Source of the DNA: Holothuria scabra
Lineage: Eukaryota > Echinodermata > Holothuroidea > Aspidochirotida > Holothuriidae
Direction: 5' to 3'
Length of the DNA: 64,000 nt
Assembly: GCA_037179385.1 (NCBI GenBank)
Contig: CM074181.1
Span: 52,214,297 to 52,278,296, forward strand
Numbering within the stretch: the first letter of the stretch is position 1; each line of letters opens with the position of its first letter. The notes under the pieces were generated by a model that was not told the DNA's origin, made no database searches, and was given only the letters and a program-made list of their open reading frames with translations. This document shows positions 38,791 to 51,315 of the stretch, one piece after another. A program made the translations under genes and the position numbers.

Positions 38791-38867
38791 CTACACCAAT
38801 CGATGCTCTTTTATTTTGACTCCTAAATCTGTGCAAATTTAATTACAAATGTTACTTTGAAGGGTAG

Positions 38868-38935
38868 CGTAATGGTATAAGATTGCATGTAAAGAAAAAA
38901 GGTTCGTTTCATCCCCATGAACCACCACAATTCAA
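38868..38935 (+). repeat. tRNA-like SINE head (tentative)
   Basis: GTAGCGTAATGGTATAAGA resembles a tRNA A box, and GGTTCGTTTCATCC, about 35 bp further on, resembles a B box. No cloverleaf can be completed, so this may be the 5' end of a tRNA-derived SINE or chance. Confidence 0.3.
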
Positions 38936-39764
38936 CTTTTAACACTGATCCTGTCAAAGTCGAAAATCTTGCAACATTTTGCATCTAGGCTGAAAAGTTC
39001 AAAATTTTCAAAGGACCTCTCCCCAAGGTCAGCGATCACTCAACACAATGCATGTCCCCACCTCCCTTCAGAGATATCCCGCGTACGCCCCGTTTTGTTT
39101 TCTTGATGGCAAGTCAAGCTCCTCCCCACCTTCTCAGCATACATGCGTCAAGTTTACAGCTCTACTGGTTCCGGGTAGACGGCTGAATTGTTAAACCCGC
39201 TACACAGTGCCACAACCTAAGACCCTACGTCGTACATAATTTACATAAATTATAGACATTCCTCTGGTAGTTGTGGTAGAACGACTAGTTCAGCACTTAG
39301 AACCAAATTCATTTTTGAAATGTTAAAGAGGAACGTATTCTGAGCAGTTTGGTGAAACTTTCATTCATTTCAATTGTCGAGATATAAGCAATTTAATATG
39401 ACAAATTTTCCACATAGAATGTTCTTGGTGTCGTCAGTGACGTCATCACTGAGGGCAAGAGGGAGAATTGCCCTCCCCCTCGATTCTGACCTTGCCGCCC
39501 CTCCCCCCACTTGCCCCCAAGTAAGGTGGGTTAACCGAACGAAAAAAAATATTAACGTACCTCTCAAGAGACTTCAGTTTTCATCCAGAAATATGCCAAA
39601 ACCTCAGTCGCACTGCTCCTGGAGATTTTGTCCCACTCGCTATCCTTTGCCCTTAGTGTTCCCCTCCCCATTTTAACGTTCTGGCACCGCTATCGAGTGT
39701 CATGATGGTACAGTACTACACTTACTGCTCCTATCAGCCGGTTACAGCCCACCAGAAAGAAGGT

Positions 39765-40105
39765 CCGCGAGACCGAAAATGTAATAGGGTTCAAGAGACC
39801 AAAGATTCGCAAGACCGAAAAGAAATAGAGTCTGTGAGACCGAAAATGAGAAAACGTTCGTGAGACCGACATTGAAAACCCGATGACCTGTATTCATTTT
39901 CAGCCTTGCGGGCCTATTTTTATTTTCGACCCCGCGGACCTTTTCTTATTTTCGGTCATTTTCGGTGTCGTGACCTTCTTCACCCCTTCGGTCTCATGAA
40001 CCGTTTAACATTTTCGGTCTCGCAAATCTTTTCTTACTTTCGTTCTCGCGGATACTTTCGCATTAAAATTTTCGGTCACATGAACCTTCGGTTTCGTGGG
40101 ATGCC
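39765..40105. repeat. Foldback minisatellite, copy 2
   Basis: Forward GAGACCGAAAATGAGAA units at 39768-39870 are followed by reversed ATTTTCGGTCTCGCGG-type units from 39895 to 40100. This is the clearest example of the head-to-head layout seen at 500-900 and 54415-54690. Confidence 0.8.
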
Positions 40106-40109
40106 CCGT

Positions 40110-42324
40110 TTAGAACTTTTCGTAGAAAGAAATGAAAAGATGTCGTTTGGCCATCTAAAAGGTTACCACTCATCCCATTCACAACTTCGTCATGCTGCAA
40201 CCTCAACTTCACCAGCAGTCTGATTTTGCTACTGTTCGCCAATTGCCACTTTCTCCAAACGTAAAAAGTGGGGATGGAAGAGAGCACTGTTTTCTACAAA
40301 CAACTCTGACTCAGTACCATCAACCGCATGTTTCTAGCGAAGTTTGCGCATGACGAAAATGGCGCCATATTAGGCTACAATCAAAACGGCATAATGAAGG
40401 CACAAAGTTTACGTTTTCAGCAGCAGTATTGGTTTCGTTTGAATATTTACCCTGAAATGTCATTTTTCTTGACTTGACTCGTAGAATGGTGACGGTGCTG
40501 GATTCCGTTAGCAGATAATCCTTACTGTCACTCAATATTTGACTACTTTCACCCACTTTGCAAAGGGACGGACCTAGATGCCTCTGAATTTCCGTCCCAA
40601 ACTTACTCATTCAGTTCTTTGTACATCACCAGCAACGTTACGCTACGGGCCAAAATGAATTTTATACCAGGGAGTTGCAACTCCCTGTTTATACTAAGGG
40701 GTGGTAGGCCTATGTCGTCTCATGAAAATGCAATAAGAACCTATGTAGGATTTTGATGTCGTAACGGAAACCCTTGTCTTAACTCTGATTGCGAATTACG
40801 GTACTGATTCGGTGCACCGTTCATAATGCGAACGTTTTCTATGCGCTAACGCTTATTGTCACATTGTTGATAGTGTATCTAATTGATTTGTGATGGAATA
40901 TTCTGTTCGCCCGATCCATGATTAGTTGGACACAAGACAGTAAACTTCCCGTAATTGAGTATGTGACAGTAGCGTGTTTAAAGGGGGTGCCCCCCACCTC
41001 TGAAGTCAGTCGGAGGGAAATCACTCAGTCGAGGGGTGTACGGTTCCAGGGAGATGAAAAGTTTGAGGAGACACACTGAACGTTCAGACCTTAATCTTAA
41101 AAAAAGAGGTCCTCGAAAATTCGGGTAGCACAAGTATACCGACATGAGTCGGTACCTAACAACTGAAGTGCAGAAAAAAGGGTAATCAAAATCCGTGCCA
41201 GTCGGGGGAATCACAGGTTGTGCCCCCCCCCCACCAACCCACCTTCGAAATCCTACACACCCCACTGGTCTGTGAACCCACTTCACCCAAATGGAGTTAA
41301 GCCCGATAACCCTAAATGTAGGTTGGCCTAGACCTAAACAACATAAACAAGAATTGAATCTGAGTTTAAAAAGGCGTAAGTGTCCCAGTATAATGAAAGC
41401 ACAATAAAAGCCTGTGAAAAGTGTGTCGAGATGGGACTTAAGTTCCCCCTTAACACACACCCCTAGGGTAAAAGTGATGGGGATCGAGAAAGTGCATTGT
41501 CGTCCTCTCAAAGGCCTAATCCTACAGATTTCAAGAAGGAGCCTTTTAAATGTTCAGTTATTTTACTTCAAATGTGCTCATTATGTCACACCAAATCGTA
41601 TCTCTTAATAATATTCGGTGACGTAACTGGAGGTTCGGGAGGTGCAAGGAATTGCCAGCGTTAGCGGTGAGGCAACTCACTGCATTAGGTGTGGCAACCC
41701 GCTGTATCATTTCATGAACAACTGTTTGAGAGGACAGCTTTAAAGTATACTCTTATAGAACTGTACATTCACAAATCATTCAACAAATTAAGAATACTTG
41801 GCAGAAATTTGCAAGCTCAAAGAGACTGCGGGGGAAAGACTTGTCTTGCAATCTGCGAGGCACTTTAAACAGTAGAAACATTTCTACTGTACACACCGTA
41901 TGAAAAGTCTGTTTACGTCAAAGCACATAAACTACAAAAAATAACCATCGCCCCAGACCTCCCCCGAAATTATCGGTGTCAGAAAAAAAGTACGTTCGAC
42001 CCCTGCTCCATCTTATCCTTGCTAAAAAATGCTTATTCCTACGATTATATGGAATCATCATGTGGGTTTTAACGTCAGTAAACTTTATATGCACTTTCGT
42101 TGGTATTTCATTTGTTTGTTGGGAGAAAGAAAAATTTTCATCGTTCCTCCTCCAAACCAACTCTTACTGATTCAGTCAAAGAGTAACATTTTGAAAAAAA
42201 AAAAGAAGAAAAATCACGAGCATGCAAACAGTATGCTCCCGCTAACCCTTGAATCTTAACTTGTTTAATATAACCACTAAATGGAATATCGGTATTTTGA
42301 TTCCGAAGCTATACGACACTTTAT
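40110..42324. other. Intron 1 sequence, mostly unrecognised
   Basis: Holds a perfect 20-bp palindrome CAGGGAGTTGCAACTCCCTG at 40668-40687, whose halves look like hAT termini, and a diverged copy of 16945-17080 at 40975-41095. The 177-codon minus-strand frame 40978-41511 spans this repeat and a C-run and is not credible as a gene. Confidence 0.5.
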
Positions 42325-42727
42325 TTAATTGTTCATCAAATTACACCTTATTTTGTTCTGTAAGGAGGGAAGTCTGAAATCTGTTTTAGAAGTTACTCAA
42401 TATTGAGCAAAGGCAGGTTCTGCATTTGTTTCAGGTTGACTCTTTTCAGCTTTCCTTAAAGTGCATGGAGGCCGTCTCCTGGATCTTGTTTTTAGAGGGT
42501 GTCATGTGTAAAATTCAGACTGGCTAGATATTATCCTTACTGAGTGGAGGGGCCAGTTTCGGGCAGTGCGAATACGTAATAATTGTGTCATATTATTGAA
42601 AAACAACCTGGCACAGAAATTGGATTCTCGCTTCCACCTTTGATTTTTTTTCATTGAACTATTGTGTCTCTTTTCTGACGTGTTTCTTCGTAACTTCTCT
42701 TCGCCATTTTCCACAACAAAACATTCA
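42325..42727. repeat. Second copy of the intron-1 segment
   Basis: Near-identical to 35739-36152, with a few small deletions (for example CTTGTTTTTAGAGG in place of CTTGTTCAAGTTAGAGG). Same orientation. Confidence 0.88.
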
Positions 42728-43486
42728 AAGTTACGTATACATCCAAGGTGAATCAATTAAAGGGAAGGGCACCTAAAGATAGTTGCTGTTCATGGGGAGG
42801 GGTTTGAAACAAATTTACATTTTGAAAAGGGCAAGGTTGTAATTGGCGCTTCATTTGAAAGATACTACATTTTCTCTTCGCTTCGTTTATAGATTTTTTT
42901 CTCGTCAAAACGTAAATATGCAAATTAAGAGTATGGCTTTCAACTAGGAAAGAATTATTGAACATAGGAGCGAAATCAAGTGAACAAAATGTTCTAGTCT
43001 TGATGGTTTGCAGAACGGTAGCCCGCGGAGCGGACGAAGTCTTTTCGTTCAGCTCATTGCTACGAAAAACCATCTGAGGGCCTAAGGGGGCTGCAGCCCC
43101 AGAGGCACTACGCAGGCTAACAGAACGGTGGAGGAGCCAGGATTTTTCCCCAAGGTTACGGATGGATGTATATAATACGCTGTGTGATGTCGCCTAAACG
43201 ACTGACTAAGCGAAGATGACCGCTATGAGTTGGCAAGGAAAATTTTAAAAAATCGCAACCACTCAGATAGCCGGAAATGGTATTTTCCAGATATGTGTAT
43301 AAAGGTCGTACATTATCAGGGGCAGATCCGGACATTCTAAAAAGGGTGGCTGACTTAAAGCGGAACTACGAGATTGTTATAAAGAAATACTTAACCTCCA
43401 AAATTCATGATAACACAAGAACCAGATAGCTGAAGCTGTAAACTGCCGTTTAAGAGGTCCTAAAATACTTAAAAGAACAGTCTTAG

Positions 43487-46380
43487 CGAGTGGGCGGTGT
43501 TGCTATCTATGCCAGAGAAACTTTAAACATAAAGATACGACCTGACTTAAGCACTTTTAATGTTTTTTGTGCTGAATCTCTTTTTATTGAACTTGAAAGT
43601 ATAATTTGCCGAAATACCATTTTTGGTGTTGTCTATAGACCGTCTGGTGGTCAAATAAATGCTTTTGTTGATCAGTTAAATTTTTGCTTAGAAAGAGTAA
43701 ACAGTGAAAATAAGAACGTTTTCCTTGCAGGAGATTTCAACATCGACTTTTAAAAGCCCATGAAACAAATGAAGTCCAGTACTTCACATTAGCAATGTAT
43801 TCTTTCCCTCCTTTAATTGAAAAACCTACAAGGACCACAAGTTCTACGTCTACTTTAATTGACAGTATATTTGCTAATAATACGTATGTAGGAATGGAAA
43901 GTGGTATTCTGGTTGATGATCTATCTGACCATTATCCAATATTTTGTATCTTAAAAAACACAACTGTGAAGGAACCAGCTCGTCCTACTTTTAAGAACAA
44001 TACTAGCCGTAGAAATATTAATCAAATGGTAGACGAACTGAGTAAAATTGACTGGTCAATTGTAACCAATGATCAAGACGTACATTTATCTTATAGAAGT
44101 TTTAGCAATCTTTTGACTCAAACGTTCAGTAATTGTTGTCCTCTGACCAAACAAAAACCAAAAATCAATCACCAGAAATCTCCTTGGATGACTATGGGGA
44201 TACTGAATTCAGTTAAGCGTAAGAACAAACTATATATTAGCTACAAAGAAAATCCTATTGCAGTTAGAAAATTACATTATGTAAAGTATAAAAATGTTCT
44301 GACTAAAACAATTGTTAAAGCAAAAAAGATGCACTACTGTAATTTAATCCAAGGATCTAAGGGAGACACAACTCGATTGTGGAAGATAATTAATAATCTT
44401 CTTCTCAATAGTAATACAAATAAGTGTAGTAAAGTTTACGAGGGTGCTGATGGGTTGCTTACAAATGAAAAGGATATTGTCCATTGTTTTAACGATTATT
44501 TTACTTCTGTTGCAAAGACTCTAGCTGACAACTTACCTGCTGGCAAAAGTTCCCCCCTAGAATTTATTGATACTAATGTCATGAATTCCTTTGTGCTGTT
44601 TGCTACCAATGTGCAAGGAGTAAAGTGAGTTATTCTCAAACTTAGGAGTGGAAAAAGTTCTGGCTATGATAATATTTCAAACGATATTCTTAAGAGTGCG
44701 GTACACATTGTCTCAGTGCCACTCACTCACATAATTAATCTATCTTTTACGAAAGGCATATTTCTTTCTGACCTTAAAATTGCTAAGATTGTACCAATAT
44801 TTAAGAATGGTGATCCTAAGATATTTTCAAACTATAGACCTATTTCATTCTTGCCTTCAATTTCTAAAGTATTTGAACGTTTAGTTTATAATCGATTGTA
44901 CAAATTTATTACGAAACACAACTTACTTTATTGTAATCAATATGGTTTCCGTAGTGATCATTCTACCTATATGGCTGCAGTAAGTCTCACTGGCAAAATC
45001 TCCCGGGGAATAGACAGTAAACTTACAACGGCCGGTATCTTCATAGACCTATCCAAGGCCTTCGACACCATTGATCACCGTCCAATATTTTAATGAATAA
45101 ATTGTTTGCTTACGGTGTACGTGGTGTAGCATTTGACTGGTTTCAGAATAATTTACTTGACAGGTGTAATTACGTACAGTTTAATCACTCTGCATCTCAC
45201 AGTAAACTATGTAACATTGGTGTTCCTCAGGGCTCCATATTGGAACTTTTACTCTTCATACTATACATAAATGATATTTACAGGTCTTCTGAGAAATTAA
45301 GTTTCATTCAAGACCAAGTCCTTACTGATATTTCGTGTGAATTTTCACTAGTATCTGAATGGCTGAGATCAAACAGATTATCTCTCAATATTCTCAAAAC
45401 AAAACTTTTAATTTTTGACAATAAGATCAAAGATACAAGTAACGTAAGTGTCTCTCTAGATGGACACGAAGTTAAAGCAGCAGACCAAGCAAAGTTCTTG
45501 AGAATTACTATTGATCGAAAGTTAAGCTGGAAAGAACATTTATCCGTAGTAAGTAGTAGAGTCTCTAGATAGAATGGTATTATGAACAGACTTAAGCATT
45601 TTTTGCCCACGAACACACTCTTGTTATTATATAACGCCCTTATCCTTCCTCATTTAAATTACAGTCTTTTGCTATGCGGTAATACTAACGTTACGTCATT
45701 AAGTAATTTGTATAAGATACAAAAACGAGCTATTAGAAACATGTGTCTAGCACCGTATAGGGCCTGCAGTCATCCCCTTTTCAGGAACTTGGGTGTTCAT
45801 ACAATCAAAGCCTTTTATAAATATCAGCTTGGCATTTTTGTATTTATGTCTCGCCTTGGAATTCTCCCCTCACCGTTTGACAATTTTTATACCTATAACT
45901 CAAGTTTCCATAGCTATAACACCAGGTCTAAACACGTTCTGAATCAACCATACAAACGCCAGAACAAAACTTGGCCATTCTCAATTAAGAAGCACTGGTG
46001 TGCAACTTTGGAATTCCCTGCCGCCATATATTACAACCACTCAAAGTATGCAAACATTCAAAAAGAAGTTGAAAATTTACCTATTAGGCTATTAGAAAAC
46101 AGTTCAACCTAATATGCTATTTTCCACTATTTTACACTCTTTTTTGGTGTGTCATTCTCTTTTCTTTTCCTCTTTTTTGTCTTCTCTATGTTTTGTATCA
46201 TAAAAAAGGGACCAGGCTCGAAAAGTTCCTTCTTATTTCTGGTTCCTCTAAATTCATTTCTTTATTACCCCACTGTATTATGAATTTTCATCTATTGTGT
46301 TTGCAATATTACCGATTGTAAATTGTGTTATAATGAAATAATTTGTAGAAAATAAGCTTCAAACTTCAAACTTTGTCCGA
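43487..46380 (+). mobile_element. CR1/L2-like LINE, decayed, catalytic box deleted
   Basis: Plus-strand non-LTR retrotransposon. 43490-43753 is the C-terminal half of the apurinic endonuclease (GGVAIYARETLNIKIRPD, VVYRPSGG, FLAGDFNIDF). 43795-44628 is the linker (SDHYPIFCIL, SPWMTMGI). 44633-45092 begins the reverse transcriptase (IVPIFKNGDPKIFSNYRPIS, NQYGFRSDHST, FIDLSKAFDTIDH). 45093-45572 has GVPQGSILELLLFILYINDI. 45582-46112 is the C-terminal end (LYNALILPHLNYSLLLCGN, KTWPFSIKKHWCATLEFPA). There are two T-run frameshifts (about 43750 and 45088), two in-frame stops (44626, 45570), and the F/YADD box is missing. The 3' end has short CTTCAAA repeats (46360-46375). The element is 5'-truncated and sits in gene 2 intron 1. 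Confidence 0.9.
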
Positions 46381-46389
46381 AGTGCAGTT

Positions 46390-48580
46390 GCTGAATTCGG
46401 TTTGCCAAATGAAATTCGAGTTCCTTTCTGTAATGAGCTTATCAGTCAGAGGCATATGAACCACTGAAAGTATGTTTGTTTATGATTAGTCATGAATGAA
46501 CAACTATGGGTGCCATGCGTGCATGCTCAACTGAAAGTAAAATGAGTACACGTACGTAAACAGTGTATAGCATTCGTTCGTATCTTCGACGGATGGCCTA
46601 TTCACAAACAACCCAGGACTACACTCAGTGCAATGTTAGGCATATGTCTACAATTGTAGTAAGAAACGTTACCCACGCCATCGAAATTGTTGCCAAATAA
46701 CATGAAAAAGGATGAAAATCTCACCTTTAAAGAAGGGTTTAAGATCACATCAAGTTTTGATATGTTAGAGGGGTACTTAATCTAAGCATTTTGGTGAAAT
46801 GTGCATTGAAATCCGATGTGTGGTTCTCAAGATATGAGCAAGAAAAGATGTCACATTTTCAACACACAGTGAACTTGAAGCAAGCACATATGACATCATA
46901 TCCCCACAGGTAAGTCTTTTGTTTTGCTTTAAAATTTGCAGCCTATTTTTTCCTCAACAATCCCACATTATCAAAATGTGATTTCATAAGTGGCAAGAGA
47001 GCTTTTCAAAATTTGCAATCCCCATGGGGAGGCCGTATTCCTATTAACCACAAGGAAAACACAACAGTCTGAAAAAACAAAGAGAAACAAAGCGTTCTTT
47101 GTCAGTGTAACCAAGTGATAAAATCTCTGCTGTCCTCAATGTCACTTTGGAATACAAATCTAGCAACTTCATTTGCAGATATCTCAAGAAATACATGTCC
47201 GATTTGAATGGAAATTTCACCACACTGAGTAGATTTAGTTCTTCTTTCACATATGAAAATTAAATTTTTTGCTTAAACTTCGCGTTTAAATCCTAACTGG
47301 AACAGGGGGAGAACGTTGCCTGACAGCGATGCAGCACAGGCTTAGACTACAGGTATTTACACGTACAGTAAGGCCCTATAGCTATACATTTTCGTACAGC
47401 GAGAACATCTTAGCCTAAAATTCTTAGTCAATTAGTCTTGGTAATGAAAACATGGTAGGAGGTTTCGTGTATACAGTATCAGTATGAACTGGCTGCATCT
47501 TGACGGTGTGGTCGATGCGATCTCGAAAGCAGATGGGACATGAATATTCATAACGTGACAATAACTGCCTACACAGAAAACAAATCGCATATCCCACAGT
47601 CGTTTGAGTAACTGTAACTTTTGCAACTGTTTTTGTTTTATACCCTTTAAATAGTTCATTGCAGCCAGAAAGCTTACTCCTTGTTATATTTTTGTGTAAA
47701 GAACATGAAGCAAAGCTTGTTCTTTGCCGTTGGGAGTTGTCAGAGATCTCGTAGTTCCGCTTTAAGACAAAGCAGGGAAGTGAGGAACCTGCACTGCGAA
47801 TTTCCCGTATGTTTTATTGTTGGCGAAAAGGGGAGGGCTGAGGCCGTAAAAGCCACCCCCCAAAGATCCACGCCTGGGTATTTTTAGCAGGGGCTGGACA
47901 AAAATGGAACATTACTGATCCTTGGTCTGGGAAATGAATCATAGAAGAGAAGGTATCCCGTCCTTTTTGGTAACAGATGTGATCGGATTTCAGCTGGTTA
48001 ATAAATACGAAAAGTGTTATTACGAATGGACTGATACGAAGAATACTTATGAGAAAGGTCTTAGCCATCTTTTCATTTTGTAGTTGTTATTCTCATAGTA
48101 ACCCTGCCGTAAACATATATATGAACCTTTACTTTTGAAGGATTAAGATTAGTGAACTATTGGGTTTGACGAGAAAGGAAACTTGTGGGTGTGGTGGTCG
48201 AGAGAGTAATATCAAATAATTATGTTTTTGCGTTTTCACGGCAATAAGGGTAAGTACATCAAAGGTGATCTCAACTCATTTGCGTGTTAGGCTGGAAACA
48301 GAGACTTCTCTGTCAAAATATGCAATAATTTCCCTGAATATCTGAGCAGGGCGCCACCATTAGTTGACTCGAAGCATACAGCAATTTTGAAAAATCACGA
48401 CCCATCAGACAACCATAAATGGCATTTCCCAAACTTGTGAGCAGAGTTTGAGTAGCAGCAATTTCGAAATTTTGTTTTGTAATAAATGATGACTTCAATA
48501 ACAAATAAACAAATTGTAATACGATCAGAAAGTTTCAGGTGAAATGTAGCACTACCATCATCCGGCAAAGACTTTGTACT
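46390..48580. other. Intron 1 with dispersed repeat family P
   Basis: 46725-46920 and 46990-47290 are parts of a repeat seen again at 50580-50930 and 52400-52590. Shared phrases are TCAAGTTTTGATATGTTAGA, GCAATCCCCATGGGGAGG, GATATCTCAAGAAATACAT and TTTGAATGGAAATTTCACCA. An inverted family-R module lies near 48345-48430. No gene is recognised. Confidence 0.55.
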
Positions 48581-48589
48581 CTGTATACA

Positions 48590-48770
48590 CGGTCACGGTC
48601 AGAGCCTGTGCAGATTACGGCTGCCGAAACGGTTAAGTCAGTCGGTGTCGGACAAAGTAAATGGGACGTGAAAAGTGCAGCTACCGGATATCCTTGGAGA
48701 TTTTGTTTGATGGACCTACGGTGTTCGGTGACTCAGTCCAAGCGGCGACGCCTGGTGTCTCCCAAACTCT
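48590..48770 (-). pseudogene. Penelope-like GIY-YIG endonuclease remnant 2
   Basis: The minus strand reads LGDTRRRRLD, stop, VTEHRRSIKQNLQGYPVAA, then ICTGSDRDRVYRV, parallel to the remnant at 15540. An in-frame stop shows it is dead. A 214-bp foldback element sits right at its upstream edge (48774). Confidence 0.75.
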
Positions 48771-48773
48771 TAA

Positions 48774-48987
48774 AACACCGGGGTTAAATTAACCAGGATC
48801 CGTGTCCTATGTACTCCAACACAATCGTGGTAAACTGTTAACGCAAATCTTGGTTAAACTAACGAAAATTCTGGTTTAAACAACTAGGATTTGAGTTAGT
48901 TTAGCCAGGGTTTGCGTTAAAATTTAACCAGGATTGTGTTGGAGTAAATAGAACACCGATCCTGGTTAAATTCAACCCCGGTGTTTT
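48774..48987. mobile_element. 214-bp foldback MITE with probable TTAA target
   Basis: Left end AACACCGGGGTTAAATTAAC and right end TTCAACCCCGGTGTTT pair as terminal inverted repeats, with TTAA on both flanks (48770-48773 and 48988-48991). TCCAACACAATC / GATTGTGTTGGA and further words extend the palindrome inwards. TTAA duplication is typical of piggyBac-type mobilisation (inference). Confidence 0.75.
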
Positions 48988-48994
48988 TAAAGTG

Positions 48995-50476
48995 CACATA
49001 GAACGTCACAACTTTACAAGCGAAAACGTAAAATGTGTCAGAAGAAATGCAGAAAAGCGTTGGTTTACATTAAAGCATAGAAAAGTCTTCCATCCTTGAT
49101 CTAGTTGGGAAATTCGACATATGCTCATCCTAAAAACGTGCCAAACCTAGTATGAGAAAATTTCAACTGGAGTAAGACACTCCACCCGCTGATCGAGACT
49201 GCCCTGCCTAGAGGTACGACTATCGTAACACATCGAGCTGCAGCCCTACGCGTTTCAATTTGCAGAGTACATGAAGATACAAATTTGAATATAGGTCTTT
49301 AATAAAAATTTTGTTTAAAAGAAGAATGTCCAGACTCTATTTAACTCGATTAAGGCTATATTTTCAATTCTGAGTGACAAATTGTAAACGTGTCATCTTG
49401 CATAATATTCCAGGGTTCAATAAAATAATGATAAGAAGGAGGAGACTTACATCCCGTTTCACCTACTGCCGTTATGCGTGATGCTCCGAATGAGCAATGG
49501 AGTACGGAAAACAAGCCAGTGGGCCACAACTGGAAAAAGAGCCGTGGCCGGCTCGACTTGAACCAATAGGTTGGAAACTGGGCCGTAAAACTCTATGTAA
49601 CTAACTAACTAACATATATCCCGTTTCTTCTTTGCTTTCCGACCTCCCGCCGCAGCTGGTCCCCAGTGCCCAATTCTCCTTTGCATCAGAGTCCAATTCA
49701 TCCAAGGAGATTAAAGTACATGAAGCTGAAGCTAAAATATCAAAACACAGACAATTTGGAGGAACATACAAAATGAGAAATTGAAGAATACAAATATACA
49801 CACCGCGAGAGTACCAGCAGAGTCGAGTAATTTATCAAACGCGGTTTGTTTTAATGTCCAATCTTAGATTGGATTCACATAGCGCAAGCATTTTTCAGAG
49901 CAAAATGGTCCGTCACAATACCAGTTAAACAGGATTAGTTATACATCGTCATTTACCCCTTTTGTCATATGATACTCGAATTGTTTACTTATTGTTATTT
50001 ATTTTCAAGTTGATGTTCTTTTTAAATTACGTAGTTTAATACTTTTGGAAGACCCTACCCCTCATTCAAAACAGGGATCAATTCGCCAAATAGAAATAAC
50101 ATGTGTGAGTAGGATACTAGTTTGAGAATAAGTATAAATGTAAAAGAATAAAAACGTCATCCGTTAAAAGGTATGTGAACACGTAAAAACAACATTTTCA
50201 TAATCGATAGATTGTTAGATGAAACCATCGTTCATCCCTTCAAAGTTTTTCAAAGAGATTCCCAATGGTTAAAAAATTCGGAAATAAAATCACCCAAATG
50301 ACAACGATCGGCTGATGCTCATTAAGTATTCATTTTGATGACGGGCAGTGTTATTGTAATTGCACAAAGTGCTCGTGCCTTCCACATCACATAATGCGTT
50401 CGCCGAGAAACACTGAATAAATGAGCCAAGTTAATATTCGTTCTCTTTCATTATACTCATCTGCTCTTTCTTACAG
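48995..50476. other. Intron 1, nothing recognised
   Basis: AT-rich sequence before the micro-exon. There is a CTAACTAACTAAC run at 49598. The 66-codon minus-strand frame 49601-49801 has no recognisable domain. Confidence 0.5.
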
Positions 50477-50519
50477 ATCTCGTCCGATGGAACGATGCAA
50501 GTTCTATTCTCCGACATCG
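50477..50519 (+). CDS. FReD lectin gene 2, exon 2 (43-nt micro-exon)
   Basis: A strong pyrimidine tract and acceptor (CTGCTCTTTCTTACAG) precede 43 nt encoding ISSDGTMQVLFSDI plus one base, followed by donor GTAACC. Its phases, 0 in and 1 out, are exactly those needed to join exon 1 (phase 0 end) to the exon at 52643 (which starts with two bases of a codon). The joined codon is GGG, Gly. Too short for ORF searches. The peptide has no known domain and would form a short linker between signal peptide and FReD. No transcript evidence is available. Confidence 0.6.
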
Positions 50520-50579
50520 GTAACCGTTAGTATTCACCAAATTACGTTGCCAGCATACTTTCTTATTGATAGACTTAAA

Positions 50580-50930
50580 AGAAGAGTTTAAGGTTGCATC
50601 AAATTTTGATATGTTGCATAGTAAGTAAAACGAGAACTTTTCAAATTTTGCAATCCCCGTGGGGAGGTCCCAGCCCTTTTAACGTCAAGGTCAAGACAAA
50701 ATTCGTGAAAAAGAAAGGGAAACAAAGCATTCTTTCTCAATAAGAGGAAGTGATATAATGTCTGCTGCCCTTAATATCACTTTGGAAAACAAATCTAGTA
50801 ATTAATTTGCTGATATCTTGAGAAATACATTTGAATGGAAATGTCACCACAAAGAGTAGATTTAGTACTTCTTTCACATGTGAAAATTATTTTTTGGCTT
50901 AAACTTCCCCTTTAAAATGTAACCAGGTGT
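50580..50930. repeat. Dispersed repeat family P, copy 2
   Basis: Diverged direct copy of 46725-47290 with its centre deleted: AAATTTTGATATGTTGCATA, GCAATCCCCGTGGGGAGG, then CACAAAGAGTAGATTTAGTA. Confidence 0.7.
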
Positions 50931-51315
50931 ATGTTCATATTTTTTCATTTAAAGGTATATATTACGCTTAAAATCATTTTATTTGTACAAAAACCCCAGC
51001 AATATTTTCATTTCCTTGTAAAACCATTATGCATGAGAATAGTTGCGAAAGTTGCTGGTTTGGATTTTGAAAGTTAAATTGGGTCAACAAATTATTCTTC
51101 TGAAATAAATAGCTGACCTTTTTTCTGAGAGAAACCATGGTATACAGCACAATTATTTTGCATGACCTATCATTTTGTGTCCCTAATTATCGTTTTTAAA
51201 AAAATGCCTTTTTGCGAAACAAAAGTAATAGTTTTCCCTAATCTGACATAAATCGTTCTCAATAGAAAGCTACGGAAGCTATTTACCCAGCGCTTCTCAG
51301 CTATAGGATCCATGC

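Noticed and set aside
38868..38935. Functional tRNA gene
   Set aside because: A- and B-box-like words are present but no acceptor or anticodon stems can be paired; kept only as a tentative SINE head.
40978..41511. 177-codon minus-strand frame
   Set aside because: Spans a C-run and a dispersed repeat shared with 16945-17080; composition is not protein-like.
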